From contig NC_135202.1 in NCBI RefSeq assembly GCF_050948175.1, positions 1,240,001 through 1,304,000 of the forward strand: DNA of 64,000 bases, written 5' to 3'. Every line of letters begins with the position of its first letter. Position 1 is the first letter of the stretch. Below the pieces are notes generated by a model that saw only the letters and a program-made list of their open reading frames with translations, was not told the DNA's origin and searched no databases. A program made the position numbers and the translations under genes. Shown in pieces: positions 22,449 through 36,524 of the stretch. Origin of the DNA: Xylocopa sonorina. Taxonomy: Eukaryota > Arthropoda > Insecta > Hymenoptera > Apidae.

Positions 22449-23590
22449 CTATCGTAGCAATAGAGTTCTAATGCTTCTTAAAACGCCATATCGCATCTCA
22501 TTTCTATGCTTCATGGTAAGATATAATATGATTTGCGAAGTGTTATGTATTCCTCGTCTACACTTCAAATGAATATAAATGCGAATCTTCCTTGCAAGGA
22601 AATAGCGTCTGCAGATATCTAGGTATCGTAGCAATAGAGTTCTAATGCTGCTTAAAACGCGATATCGCATCTCATTTCTATGTTTCATGGTAAGATATAA
22701 TATGATTTGCGAAGTGTTATGTATTCCTCGTCTGCACTTCAAATGAATGTAAATGCGACACTTACTTGCAAGGATATAGCGTTTGCAGATGTCTTCGTAT
22801 CGTAGCAATAGAGTTCTAATGCTTCTTAAAACGCGATATCGCATCTCATTTCTATGTTTCATGGTAAGATATAATATGATTTGCGAAGTGTTATGTATTC
22901 CTCGACTACACTTCAAATGAATGTAAATGCGACACTTCCTTGCAAGGAAATAGCGTTTGCAGATGTCTTCGTATCGTAGCAATAGTGTTCTAATGCTTCT
23001 TAAAACGCGATATCGCATCTCATTTCTATGTTTCATGGTAAGATATAATATGATTTGCGAAGTGTTATGTATTCCTCGTCTACACTTCAAATGAATGTAA
23101 ATGCGTCACTTCCTTGCAACGAAATAGCGTTTGCATATGTCTACCTATCGTAGCAATAGAGTTCTAATGCTTCATAAAAGGCGATATCGCATCTCATTTC
23201 TATGTTTCGTGGTAAGATATAATATGATTTGCGAAGCGTCATGTATTCCTCGTTTACACTTCAAATGAAAGTAAATGCGTCATTTCCTTGCAACGAAATA
23301 GCGTTTGCAGATGTCTACCTATCGTAGCAATAGAGTTCTAATGCTTCTTAAAACGCGATATCGCATCTCATTTCTATGTTTCGTGGTAAGATATAATATG
23401 ATTTGCGAAGCGTCATGTATTCCTCGTCTACACTTCAAATGAAAGTAAATGCGACACTTCCTTGCTAGGAAATAGCGTCTGCAGATGTCTAGGTATCGTA
23501 GCAATAGAGTTCTAATGCTTCTTAAAACGCGATATCGCATCTCATTTCTATGTTTCATGGTAAGATATTATATGATTTGCGAAGTGTTAT
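22449..23590. repeat. 7-monomer HOR, copy 2 (end replaced)
   Basis: This has the same monomer order as 21231-22448, with a CTCGACTACA variant (22903) not present in copy 1. After about 23587 it continues into the ATTCTTCGTCTACGC / CAAGAAAATAG block instead of a new 7-mer. Confidence 0.88.
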
Positions 23591-24690
23591 GTATTCTTCG
23601 TCTACGCTTCAAATGAATGTAAATGCGACACTTCCTTGCAAGAAAATAGCGTTTGCAGATGTCTACGTATCGGAGCAATAGAGTTCAAATGCTTCTTCAA
23701 ACGCGATATCGCATCTCATTTCTATGTTTGATGGTAAGATATAATATGATTTGCGAAGTATCATGTATTCCTCGTCTACACTTCAAATGAATGTAAATGC
23801 GACACTTCCTTGCAAGGAAATAGCGTTTGCAGGTGTCTACCTATCGTAGCAATAGAGTTCTAATGCTTCTTAAAACTCGATATCGCACCTCATTTCGATG
23901 TTTCTTGGTAAGATATAATATTCATTGCGAAGTGTTATGCATTCCTCGTCTACGATTCAAATGAATGTAAATGCGACCCTTCCTTTCAAGGAAATAGCGT
24001 TAGCAGATGTCTAGGTATCGTAGCAATAGAGGTCCAATGCTTCTTAAAACGAGAAATTGCATCTCATACCTATGTTTCATGATAAGATATAATATTCATT
24101 GCGAAGTGTTATGCATTCCTCGTCTACGATCCAAATGAATGTAAATGCGGCACTTCCTTGCAAGGAAATAGCGTTTGCAGATGTCTACGTATCGTAGCAA
24201 TAGAGTTCTTATGATTCTTAAAACGCGATATCGCATCTCATTTATATGTTTCATGGTAAGATATAATATGAATTGCGAAGTGTCATGTATTCCTCGTCTA
24301 CACTTCAAATGAATGTAAATGCGACAGTTCCTTGCAAGGAAATAGCGTTTGCAGATGTCTACGTATCGAAGCAATAGAGTTCAAATGCTTCTTCAAACGC
24401 GATATCGCATCTCATTTCTATGTTTGATGGTAAGATATAATATGATTTGCGAAGTATCATGTATTCCTCGTCTACACTTCAAATGAATGTAAATGCGACA
24501 CTTCCTTGCAAGGAAATAGCGTTTGCAAATATCTACCTATCGTAGCAATAGTGTTCTAATGCTTCTTAAAACGCGATATCGCATCTCCTATCCATGTTTC
24601 ATGGTAAGATATAATATGATTTGCGAAGTGTCATGTATTCCTCGTCTACACTTCAAATGAATGTAAATGCGACACTTCCTTGCAAGGAAA
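23587..24690. repeat. Recurrent 6-monomer segment with type-B monomers, copy 1
   Basis: This matches 28285-29388 at offset 4698 (27 monomers). It contains the divergent type-B monomers (ATAATATTCATTGCG, TGCATTCC, CTACGATTC or CTACGATCC, GAGAAATTGC). Related copies occur near 33700-34430, 35790-36520, 38230-38720, 40110-40690 and 42205-42940. Confidence 0.8.
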
Positions 24691-24710
24691 TAGCGTTTGC
24701 AGATGTCTAC

Positions 24711-25928
24711 CTATCGTAGCAATAGAGTTCTAATGCTTCTTAAAACGCCATATCGCATCTCATTTCTATGCTTCATGGTAAGATATAATATGATTTGCGA
24801 AGTGTTATGTATTCCTCGTCTACACTTCAAATGAATATAAATGCGAATCTTCCTTGCAAGGAAATAGCGTCTGCAGATATCTAGGTATCGTAGCAATAGA
24901 GTTCTAATGCTGCTTAAAACGCGATATCGCATCTCATTTCTATGTTTCATGGTAAGATATAATATGATTTGCGAAGTGTTATGTATTCCTCGTCTGCACT
25001 TCAAATGAATGTAAATGCGACACTTACTTGCAAGGATATAGCGTTTGCAGATGTCTTCGTATCGTAGCAATAGAGATCTAATGCTTCTTAAAACGCGATA
25101 TCGCATCTCATTTCTATGTTTCATGGTAAGATATAATATGATTTGCGAAGTGTTATGTATTCCTCGTCTACACTTCAAATGAATGTAAATGCGACACTTC
25201 CTTGCAAGGAAATAGCGTTTGCAGATGTCTTCGTATCGTAGCAATAGTGTTCTAATGCTTCTTAAAACGCGATATCGCATCTCATTTCTATGTTTCATGG
25301 TAAGATATAATATGATTTGCGAAGTGTTATGTATTCCTCGTCTACACTTCAAATGAATGTAAATGCGTCACTTCCTTGCAACGAAATAGCGTTTGCATAT
25401 GTCTACCTATCGTAGCAATAGATTTCTAATGCTTCTGAAAAGGCGATATCGCATCTCATTTCTATGTTTCGTGGTAAGATATAATATGATTTGCGAAGCG
25501 TCATGTATTCCTCGTCTACACTTCAAATGAAAGTAAATGCGTCATTTCCTTGCAACGAAATAGCGTTTGCAGATGTCTACCTATCGTAGCAATAGAGTTC
25601 TAATGCTTCTTAAAACGCGATATCGCATCTCATTTCTATGTTTCGTGGTAAGATATAATATGACTTGCGAAGCGTCATGTATTCCTCGTCTACACTTCAA
25701 ATGAAAGTAAATGCGACACTTCCTTGCTAGGAAATAGCGTCTGCAGATGTCTAGGTATCGTAGCAATAGAGTTCTAATGCTTCTTAAAACGCGATATCGC
25801 ATCTCATTTCTATGTTTCATGGTAAGATATTATATGATTTGCGAAGTGTTATGTATTCCTCGTCTACGCTTCAAATGAATGTAAATGCGACACTTCCTTG
25901 CAAGGAAATAGCGTTTGCAGATGTCTAC
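24711..25928. repeat. 7-monomer HOR, copy 3
   Basis: This has the same ordered marks as 21231-22448. It has a GAGATCTAATG variant at 25076 and the AGATTTCTAATG variant (25422), the latter shared with 39342, 45083 and 46302. Confidence 0.9.
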
Positions 25929-27146
25929 CTATCGTAGCAATAGAGTTCTAATGCTTCTTAAAACGCCATATCGCATCTCATTTCTATGCTTCATGGTAAG
26001 ATATAATATGATTTGCGAAGTGTTATGTATTCCTCGTCTACACTTCAAATGAATATAAATGCGAATCTTCCTTGCAAGGAAATAGCGTCTGCAGATATCT
26101 AGGTATCGTAGCAATAGAGTTCTAATGCTGCTTAAAACGCGATATCGCATCTCATTTCTATGTTTCATGGTAAGATATAATATGATTTGCGAAGTGTTAT
26201 GTATTCCTCGTCTGCACTTCAAATGAATGTAAATGCGACACTTACTTGCAAGGATATAGCGTTTGCAGATGTCTTCGTATCGTAGCAATAGGGTTCTAAT
26301 GCTTCTTAAAACGCGATATCGCATCTCATTTCTATGTTTCATGGTAAGATATAATATGATTTGCGAAGTGTTATGTATTCCTCGACTACACTTCAAATGA
26401 ATGTAAATGCGACACTTCCTTGCAAGGAAATAGCGTTTGCAGATGTCTTCGTATCGTAGCAATAGTGTTCTAATGCTTCTTAAAGCGCGATATCGCATCT
26501 CATTTCTATGTTTCATGGTAAGATATAATATGATTTGCGAAGTGTTATGTATTCCTCGTCTACACTTCAAATGAATGTAAATGCGTCACTTCCTTGCAAC
26601 GAAATAGCGTTTGCATATGTCTACCTATCGTAGCAATAGAGTTCTAATGCTTCTGAAAAGGCGATATCGCATCTCATTTCTATGTTTCGTGGTAAGATAT
26701 AATATGATTTGCGAAGCGTCATGTATTCCTCGTCTACACTTCAAATGAAAGTAAATGCGTCATTTCCTTGCAACGAAATAGCGTTTGCAGATGTCTACCT
26801 ATCGTAGCAATAGAGTTCTAATGCTTCTTAAAACGCGATATCGCATCTCATTTCTATGTTTCGTGGTAAGATATAATATGATTTGCGAAGCGTCATGTAT
26901 TCCTCGTCTACACTTCAAATGAAAGTAAATGCGACACTTCCTTGCTAGGAAATAGCGTCTGCAGATGTCTAGGTATCGTAGCAATAGAGTTCTAATGCTT
27001 CTTAAAACGCGATATCGCATCTCATTTCTATGTTTCATGGTAAGATATTATATGATTTGCGAAGTGTTATGTATTCCTCGTCTACGCTTCAAATGAATGT
27101 AAATGCGACACTTCCTTGCAAGGAAATAGCGTTTGCAGATGTCTAC
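25929..27146. repeat. 7-monomer HOR, copy 4
   Basis: This directly follows copy 3 at 1218 bp. It carries CTCGACTACA (26383), as do copies 2, 5 and 6. Confidence 0.9.
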
Positions 27147-28340
27147 CTATCGTAGCAATAGAGTTCTAATGCTTCTTAAAACGCCATATCGCATCTCATT
27201 TCTATGCTTCATGGTAAGATATAATATGATTTGCGAAGTGTTATGTATTCCTCGTCTACACTTCAAATGAATATAAATGCGAATCTTCCTTGCAAGGAAA
27301 TAGCGTCTGCAGATATCTAGGTATCGTAGCAATAGAGTTCTAATGCTGCTTAAAACGCGATATCGCATCTCATTTCTATGTTTCATGGTAAGATATAATA
27401 TGATTTGCGAAGTGTTATGTATTCCTCGTCTGCACTTCAAATGAATGTAAATGCGACACTTACTTGCAAGGATATAGCGTTTGCAGATGTCTTCGTATCG
27501 TAGCAATAGAGTTCTAATGCTTCTTAAAACGCGATATCGCATCTCATTTCTATGTTTCATGGTAAGATATAATATGATTTGCGAAGTGTTATGTATTCCT
27601 CGACTACACTTCAAATGAATGTAAATGCGACACTTCCTTGCAAGGAAATAGCGTTTGCAGATGTCTTCGTATCGTAGCAATAGTGTTCTAATGCTTCTTA
27701 AAACGCGATATCGCATCTCATTTCTATGTTTCATGGTAAGATATAATATGATTTGCGAAGTGTTATGTATTCCTCGTCTACACTTCAAATGAATGTAAAT
27801 GCGTCACTTCCTTGCAACGAAATAGCGTTTGCATATGTCTACCTATCGTAGCAATAGAGTTCTAATGCTTCTGAAAAGGCGATATCGCATCTCATTTCTA
27901 TGTTTCGTGGTAAGATATAATATGATTTGCGAAGCGTCATGTATTCCTCGTTTACACTTCAAATGAAAGTAAATGCGTCATTTCCTTGCAACGAAATAGC
28001 GTTTGCAGATGTCTACCTATCGTAGCAATAGAGTTCTAATGCTTCTTAAAACGCGATATCGCATCTCATTTCTATGTTTCGTGGTAAGATATAATATGAT
28101 TTGCGAAGCGTCATGTATTCCTCGTCTACACTTCAAATGAAAGTAAATGCGACACTTCCTTGCTAGGAAATAGCGTCTGCAGATGTCTAGGTATCGTAGC
28201 AATAGAGTTCTAATGCTTCTTAAAACGCGATATCGCATCTCATTTCTATGTTTCATGGTAAGATATTATATGATTTGCGAAGTGTTATGTATTCTTCGTC
28301 TACGCTTCAAATGAATGTAAATGCGACACTTCCTTGCAAG
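27147..28340. repeat. 7-monomer HOR, copy 5
   Basis: This directly follows copy 4. It has CTCGTTTACAC (27949), shared with copies 2 and 6. It ends in the same type-B segment as copy 2, and the segment 27069-29500 reappears at 40989-43420. Confidence 0.9.
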
Positions 28341-29388
28341 AAAATAGCGTTTGCAGATGTCTACGTATCGGAGCAATAGAGTTCAAATGCTTCTTCAAAC
28401 GCGATATCGCATCTCATTTCTATGTTTGATGGTAAGATATAATATGATTTGCGAAGTATCATGTATTCCTCGTCTACACTTCAAATGAATGTAAATGCGA
28501 CACTTCCTTGCAAGGAAATAGCGTTTGCAGGTGTCTACCTATCGTAGCAATAGAGTTCTAATGCTTCTTAAAACTCGATATCGCACCTCATTTCGATGTT
28601 TCTTGGTAAGATATAATATTCATTGCGAAGTGTTATGCATTCCTCGTCTACGATTCAAATGAATGTAAATGCGACCCTTCCTTTCAAGGAAATAGCGTTA
28701 GCAGATGTCTAGGTATCGTAGCAATAGAGGTCCAATGCTTCTTAAAACGAGAAATTGCATCTCATACCTATGTTTCATGATAAAATATAATATTCATTGC
28801 GAAGTGTTATGCATTCCTCGTCTACGATCCAAATGAATGTAAATGCGGCACTTCCTTGCAAGGAAATAGCGTTTGCAGATGTCTACGTATCGTAGCAATA
28901 GAGTTCTTATGATTCTTAAAACGCGATATCGCATCTCATTTATATGTTTCATGGTAAGATATAATATGAATTGCGAAGTGTCATGTATTCCTCGTCTACA
29001 CTTCAAATGAATGTAAATGCGACAGTTCCTTGCAAGGAAATAGCGTTTGCAGATGTCTACGTATCGAAGCAATAGAGTTCAAATGCTTCTTCAAACGCGA
29101 TATCGCATCTCATTTCTATGTTTGATGGTAAGATATAATATGATTTGCGAAGTATCATGTATTCCTCGTCTACACTTCAAATGAATGTAAATGCGACACT
29201 TCCTTGCAAGGAAATAGCGTTTGCAAATATCTACCTATCGTAGCAATAGTGTTCTAATGCTTCTTAAAACGCGATATCGCATCTCCTATCCATGTTTCAT
29301 GGTAAGATATAATATGATTTGCGAAGTGTCATGTATTCCTCGTCTACACTTCAAATGAATGTAAATGCGACACTTCCTTGCTAGGAAA
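28285..29388. repeat. Recurrent 6-monomer segment with type-B monomers, copy 2
   Basis: This is the counterpart of 23587-24690. It carries a GATAAAATATAATATTC variant (28781-28797) found otherwise only at 42701-42717. Confidence 0.8.
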
Positions 29389-32348
29389 TAGCGTCTGCAG
29401 ATGTCTAGGTATCGTAGCAATAGAGTTCTAATGCTTCTTAAAACGCGATATCGCATCTCATTTCTATGTTTCATGGTAAGATATAATATGATTTGCGAAG
29501 TATCATGTATTCCTCGTCTACACTTCAAATGAATGTAAATGCGACACTTCCTTGCTAGGAAATAGCGTTTGCAGATGTCTACCTATCGTAGCAATAGAGT
29601 TCTAATGCTTCTTAAAACGCCATATCGCATCTCATTTCTATGTTTCATGGTAAGATATAATATGATTTGCGAAGTGTTATGTATTCCTCGTCTGCACTTC
29701 AGATGAATGTAAATGCGACTCTTCCTTGCAAGGAAATAGCGTTTGCAGATGTCTACCTATCGTAGCAATAGAGTTCTAATGCTTCTTAAAACGCGATATC
29801 GCACCTCATTTCTATGTTTCTTGGTAAGATATAATATTCATTGCGAAGTGTTATGCATTCCCCGTCTACGATTCAAATGAATGTAAATGCGATCCTTCCT
29901 TTCAAGGAAATAGCGTTTGCTTATGTCTAGGTATCGTAGCAATAGAGTTCTAATGCTTCTCAAAACGCGATATCGCATCTCATCTCTATGTTTCATGGTA
30001 AGATATAATATGATTTGCGAAGTGTTATGTATTCCTCGTCTACACTTCAAATGAATGTAAATGCGACACTTCCTTGCAAGGAAGTAGCGTTTGCAGATGT
30101 CTACGTATCGAAGCAATAGAGTTCAAATGCTCCTTAAAACGCGATATCGCATCTCATTTCTATGTTTCATGGTAAGATATAATATGATTTGCGAAGTATC
30201 ACGTATTCCTCGTCTACACTTCAAATGAATGTAAATGCGACACTTCCTTGCTAGGGAATAGCGTCTGCAGATGTCTAGGTATCGTAGCAGTAGAGTTCTA
30301 ATGCTTCTTAAAACGCCATATCGCATCTCATTTCTATGTTTCATGGTAAGATATAATATGATTTGCGAAGTGTTATGTATTCCCCGTCTACACTTCAAAT
30401 GAACGTAAATGCGACACTTCCTTGCAAGGAAATAGCGTTTGCAAATATCTACCTATCGTAGCAATAGTGTTCTAATGCTTCTTAAAAGGCGATATCGCAT
30501 CTCATTTCTATGTTTCATGGTAAGATATAATATGATTTGCGAAGTGTCATGTATTCCTCGTCTACACTTCAAATGAATGTAAATGCGACACTTCCTTGCT
30601 AGGAAATAGCGTCTGCAGATGTCTAGGTATCGTAGCAATAGAGTTCTAATGCTTCTTGAAACGCGATATCGCATCTCATTTCTGTGTTTCATGGTAAGAT
30701 ATAATATGATTTGCGAAGTGTTATGTATTCCTCGTCTACACTTCAAATGAATGTAAATGCGGCTCTTCCTTGCAAGGAAATAGCGTCTGCAGATGTCTAG
30801 GTATCGTAGCAATAGAGTTCTAATGCTTCCTAAAACGCGACATCGCATCTCATTTCTATGTTTCATGGTAAGATATTATATGATTTGCGAAGTGTTATGT
30901 ATTCCTCGTCTACACTTCAAATGAATGTAAATGCGACACTTCCTTGCAAGGAAATAGCGTTTGCAGATATCTACGTATCGTAGCAATAGAGTTCTTATGA
31001 TTCTTAAAACGCGATATCGCATCTCATTTCTATGTTTCGTGGTAGGATATAATATGATTTGCGAAGGATCATGTATTCCTCGTCTACACTTCAAATGAAT
31101 GTAAATGCGACACTTCCTTTCTAGGAAATAGCGTCTGCAGATGTCTAGGTATCATAGCAATAGAGTTTTAATGCTTCTTAAAACGCGATATCGCATCTCA
31201 TTTCTATGTTTCACGGTAAGATAGAATATGATTTGCGAAGTGTTATGTATTCCTCGTCTGCACTTCAAATGAATGTAAATGCGACTCTTCCTTGCAAGGA
31301 AATAGCGTTTGCAGATGTCTTCGTATCGTAGCAATAGAGTTCTTATGATACTTTAAACGCGATATCGCATCTCATTTCTATGTTTCATGGTAAGATATAA
31401 TATGATTTGCGAAGTGTTATGTCTTCCTCGTCTACACTTCAAATGAATGTAAATGCGACAATTCCTTGCAAGGAAATAGCGTTTGCAGATGTCTACGTAT
31501 CGAAGCAATAGAGGTCAAATGCTTCTTAAAACGAGAAATTGCATCTCATATCTATGTTTCATGATAAGATATAATATTCATTGCGAAGTGTTATGCATTC
31601 CTCGTCTACGATTCAAATGGATGTAAATGCGACACTTCCTTGCTAGGAAATAGCGTTTGCAGATGCCTACGTATCGTAGCAATAGAGTTCTAATGCTTCA
31701 TAAAACGCGATATCGCATCTCATTTCTAGGTTTCATGGTAAGATATAATATGATTTGCGAAGTGTTATGTATTCCTCGTCTACACTTCAAATGAATGTAA
31801 ATGCGACACCTCCTTGCTAGGAAATAGCGTCTGCAGATGTCTGGGTATCGTAGCGATAGAGTTCTAATGCTTCATAAAACGCGATATCGCATCTCATCTC
31901 TATGTTTCATGGTAAGATATAATATGATTTGCGAAGTGTTATGTATTCCTCGTCTACACTTCAAATGAATGTAAATGCGACACTTCCTTGTTAGGAAATA
32001 GCGTCTGCAGATGTCTAGGTATCGTAGCAATAGAGTTCTAATGCTTCATAGAACGCGATATCGCATCTCATTTCTATGTTTCATGGTAAGATATAATATG
32101 ATTTGCGAAGTGTTATGTATTCCTCGTCTACACTTCAAATGAATGTAAATGCGACACCTCCTTGCAAGGAAATAGCGTTTGCAGATGTCTACCTCTCGTA
32201 GCAATAGAGTTCTAATGCTTCTTAAAACGCCATATCGCATCTCATTTCTATGTTTCATGGTAAGATATAATATGATTTGCGAAGTGTTATGTACTCCTCG
32301 TCTGCACTTCAGATGAATGTAAATGCGACTCTTCCTTGCAAGGAAATA
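29389..32348. repeat. Mixed satellite monomers between HOR blocks
   Basis: This block holds several local similarities: 29838-30450 to 18528-19140, 30123-30700 to 17073-17620, and 30876-31200 to 54023-54350 (GGTAGGATATAATATG with GAAGGATCATG). No repeat unit is tandem within it and no gene is seen. Confidence 0.75.
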
Positions 32349-34436
32349 GCGTCTGCAGATGTCTAGGTATGGTAGCAATAGAGTTCTAATGCTTCTTAAA
32401 ACGCGATGTCGCATCTCATTTCTATGTTTCATGGTAAGATATTATATGATTTGCCAAGTGTTATGTATTTCTCGTCTACACTTCAAATGAATGTAAATGC
32501 GACACTTCCTTGCAAGGAAATAGCGTTTGCAGATGTCTACGTATCGTAGCAATAGAGTTCTTATGATTCTTAAAACGCGATATCGCATCTCATTTCTATG
32601 TTTCATGGTAAGATATAATATGATTGGCGAAGTGTTATGTATTCCTCGTCTACGCTTCAAATGAATGTAAATGCGACACTTCCTTGCAAGGAAATAGCGT
32701 TTGCAGATGTCTACCTATCGTAGCAATAGAGTTCTAATGCTTCTTAAAACGCCATATCGCATCTCATTTCTATGCTTCATGGTAAGATATAATATGATTT
32801 GCGAAGTGTTATGTATTCCTCGTCTGCACTTCAAATGAATGTAAATGCGACACTTACTTGCAAGGATATAGCGTTTGCAGATGTCTTCGTATCGTAGCAA
32901 TAGAGTTCTAATGCTTCTTAAAACGCGATATCGCATCTCATTTCTATGTTTCATGGTAAGATATAATATGATTTGCGAAGTGTTATGTATTCCTCGTCTA
33001 CACTTCAAATGAATGTAAATGCGACACTTCCGTGCAAGGAAATAGCGTTTGCAGATGTCTTCGTATCGTAGCAATAGTCTTCTAATGCTTCTTAAAACGC
33101 GATATCGCATCTCATTTCTATGTTTCATGGTAAGATATAATATGATTTGCGAAGTGTTATGTATTCCTCGTCTACACTTCAAATGAATGTAAATGCGTCA
33201 CTTCCTTGCAACGAAATAGCGTTTGCATATGTCTACCTATCGTAGCAATAGAGTTCTAATGCTTCTGAAAAGGCGATATCGCATCTCATTTCTATGTTTC
33301 GTGGTAAGATATAATATGATTTGCGAAGCGTCATGTATTCCTCGTCTACACTTCAAATGAAAGTAAATGCGTCATTTCCTTGCAACGAAATAGCGTTTGC
33401 AGATGTCTACCTATCGTAGCAATAGAGTTCTAATGCTTCTTAAAACGCGATATCGCATCTCATTTCTATGTTTCGTGGTAAGATATAATATGATATGCGA
33501 AGCGTCATGTATTCCTCGTCTACACTTCAAATGAAAGTAAATGCGACACTTCCTTGCTAGGAAATAGCGTCTGCAGATGTCTAGGTATCGTAGCAATAGA
33601 GTTCTAATGCTTCTTAAAACGCGATATCGCATCTCATTCCTATGTTTCATGGTAAGATATTATATGATTTGCGAAGTGTTATGTATTCCTCGTCTACGCT
33701 TCAAATGAATGTAAATGCGACACTTCCTTGCAAGAAAATAGCGTTTGCAGATGTCTACGTATCGGAGCAATAGAGTTCAAATGCTTCTTCAAACGCGATA
33801 TCGCATCTCATTTCTATGTTTGATGGTAAGATATAATATGATTTGCGAAGTATCATGTATTCCTCGTCTACACTTCAAATGAATGTAAATGCGACACTTC
33901 CTTGCAAGGAAATAGCGTTTGCAGGTGTCTACCTATCGTAGCAATAGAGTTCTAATGCTTCTTAAAACTCGATATCGCACCTCATTTCGATGTTTCTTGG
34001 TAAGATATAATATTCATTGCGAAGTGTTATGCATTCCTCGTCTACGATTCAAATGAATGTAAATGCGACCCTTCCTTTCAAGGAAATAGCGTTAGCAGAT
34101 GTCTAGGTATCGTAGCAATAGAGGTCCAATGCTTCTTAAAACGAGAAATTGCATCTCATACCTATGTTTCATGATAAGATATAATATTCATTGCGAAGTG
34201 TTATGCATTCCTCGTCTACGATCCAAATGAATGTAAATGCGGCACTTCCTTGCAAGGAAATAGCGTTTGCAGATGTCTACGTATCGTAGCAATAGAGTTC
34301 TTATGATTCTTAAAACGCGATATCGCATCTCATTTATATGTTTCATGGTAAGATATAATATGAATTGCGAAGTGTCATGTATTCCTCGTCTACACTTCAA
34401 ATGAATGTAAATGCGACAGTTCCTTGCAAGGAAATA
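32349..34436. repeat. 12-monomer HOR (2088 bp), copy 1
   Basis: This matches 34437-36524 at 2088 bp (12 monomers). It consists of the GGTATGGTAGC / TTGCCAAGTG monomers, a 6-monomer version of the 7-mer unit (32715-33758, lacking the GATATCTAGG / GCTGCTTAAAACG monomer) and the type-B segment. CATTCCTATG and TGATATGCGAAGCG are shared marks. Confidence 0.88.
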
Positions 34437-36524
34437 GCGTCTGCAGATGTCTAGGTATGGTAGCAATAGAGTTCTAATGCTTCTTAAAACGCGATGTCGC
34501 ATCTCATTTCTATGTTTCATGGTAAGATATTATATGATTTGCCAAGTGTTATGTATTTCTCGTCTACACTTCAAATGAATGTAAATGCGACACTTCCTTG
34601 CAAGGAAATAGCGTTTGCAGATGTCTACGTATCGTAGCAATAGAGTTCTTATGATTCTTAAAACGCGATATCGCATCTCATTTCTATGTTTCATGGTAAG
34701 ATATAATATGATTGGCGAAGTGTTATGTATTCCTCGTCTACGCTTCAAATGAATGTAAATGCGACACTTCCTTGCAAGGAAATAGCGTTTGCAGATGTCT
34801 ACCTATCGTAGCAATAGAGTTCTAATGCTTCTTAAAACGCCATATCGCATCTCATTTCTATGCTTCATGGTAAGATATAATATGATTTGCGAAGTGTTAT
34901 GTATTCCTCGTCTGCACTTCAAATGAATGTAAATGCGACACTTACTTGCAAGGATATAGCGTTTGCAGATGTCTTCGTATCGTAGCAATAGAGTTCTAAT
35001 GCTTCTTAAAACGCGATATCGCATCTCATTTCTATGTTTCATGGTAAGATATAATATGATTTGCGAAGTGTTATGTATTCCTCGTCTACACTTCAAATGA
35101 ATGTAAATGCGACACTTCCGTGCAAGGAAATAGCGTTTGCAGATGTCTTCGTATCGTAGCAATAGTGTTCTAATGCTTCTTAAAACGCGATATCGCATCT
35201 CATTTCTATGTTTCATGGTAAGATATAATATGATTTGCGAAGTGTTATGTATTCCTCGTCTACACTTCAAATGAATGTAAATGCGTCACTTCCTTGCAAC
35301 GAAATAGCGTTTGCATATGTCTACCTATCGTAGCAATAGAGTTCTAATGCTTCTGAAAAGGCGATATCGCATCTCATTTCTATGTTTCGTGGTAAGATAT
35401 AATATGATTTGCGAAGCGTCATGTATTCCTCGTCTACACTTCAAATGAAAGTAAATGCGTCATTTCCTTGCAACGAAATAGCGTTTGCAGATGTCTACCT
35501 ATCGTAGCAATAGAGTTCTAATGCTTCTTAAAACGCGATATCGCATCTCATTTCTATGTTTCGTGGTAAGATATAATATGATATGCGAAGCGTCATGTAT
35601 TCCTCGTCTACACTTCAAATGAAAGTAAATGCGACACTTCCTTGCTAGGAAATAGCGTCTGCAGATGTCTAGGTATCGTAGCAATAGAGTTCTAATGCTT
35701 CTTAAAACGCGATATCGCATCTCATTCCTATGTTTCATGGTAAGATATTATATGATTTGCGAAGTGTTATGTATTCCTCGTCTACGCTTCAAATGAATGT
35801 AAATGCGACACTTCCTTGCAAGAAAATAGCGTTTGCAGATGTCTACGTATCGGAGCAATAGAGTTCAAATGCTTCTTCAAACGCGATATCGCATCTCATT
35901 TCTATGTTTGATGGTAAGATATAATATGATTTGCGAAGTATCATGTATTCCTCGTCTACACTTCAAATGAATGTAAATGCGACACTTCCTTGCAAGGAAA
36001 TAGCGTTTGCAGGTGTCTACCTATCGTAGCAATAGAGTTCTAATGCTTCTTAAAACTCGATATCGCACCTCATTTCGATGTTTCTTGGTAAGATATAATA
36101 TTCATTGCGAAGTGTTATGCATTCCTCGTCTACGATTCAAATGAATGTAAATGCGACCCTTCCTTTCAAGGAAATAGCGTTAGCAGATGTCTAGGTATCG
36201 TAGCAATAGAGGTCCAATGCTTCTTAAAACGAGAAATTGCATCTCATACCTATGTTTCATGATAAGATATAATATTCATTGCGAAGTGTTATGCATTCCT
36301 CGTCTACGATCCAAATGAATGTAAATGCGGCACTTCCTTGCAAGGAAATAGCGTTTGCAGATGTCTACGTATCGTAGCAATAGAGTTCTTATGATTCTTA
36401 AAACGCGATATCGCATCTCATTTATATGTTTCATGGTAAGATATAATATGAATTGCGAAGTGTCATGTATTCCTCGTCTACACTTCAAATGAATGTAAAT
36501 GCGACAGTTCCTTGCAAGGAAATA
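34437..36524. repeat. 12-monomer HOR (2088 bp), copy 2
   Basis: This is the tandem copy of 32349-34436. The junction near 34437 joins GCGACAGTTCC...AATAGCGT to CTGCAGATGTCTAGG. That places the exchange in the AATAGCGT stretch common to all monomers. Confidence 0.88.
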
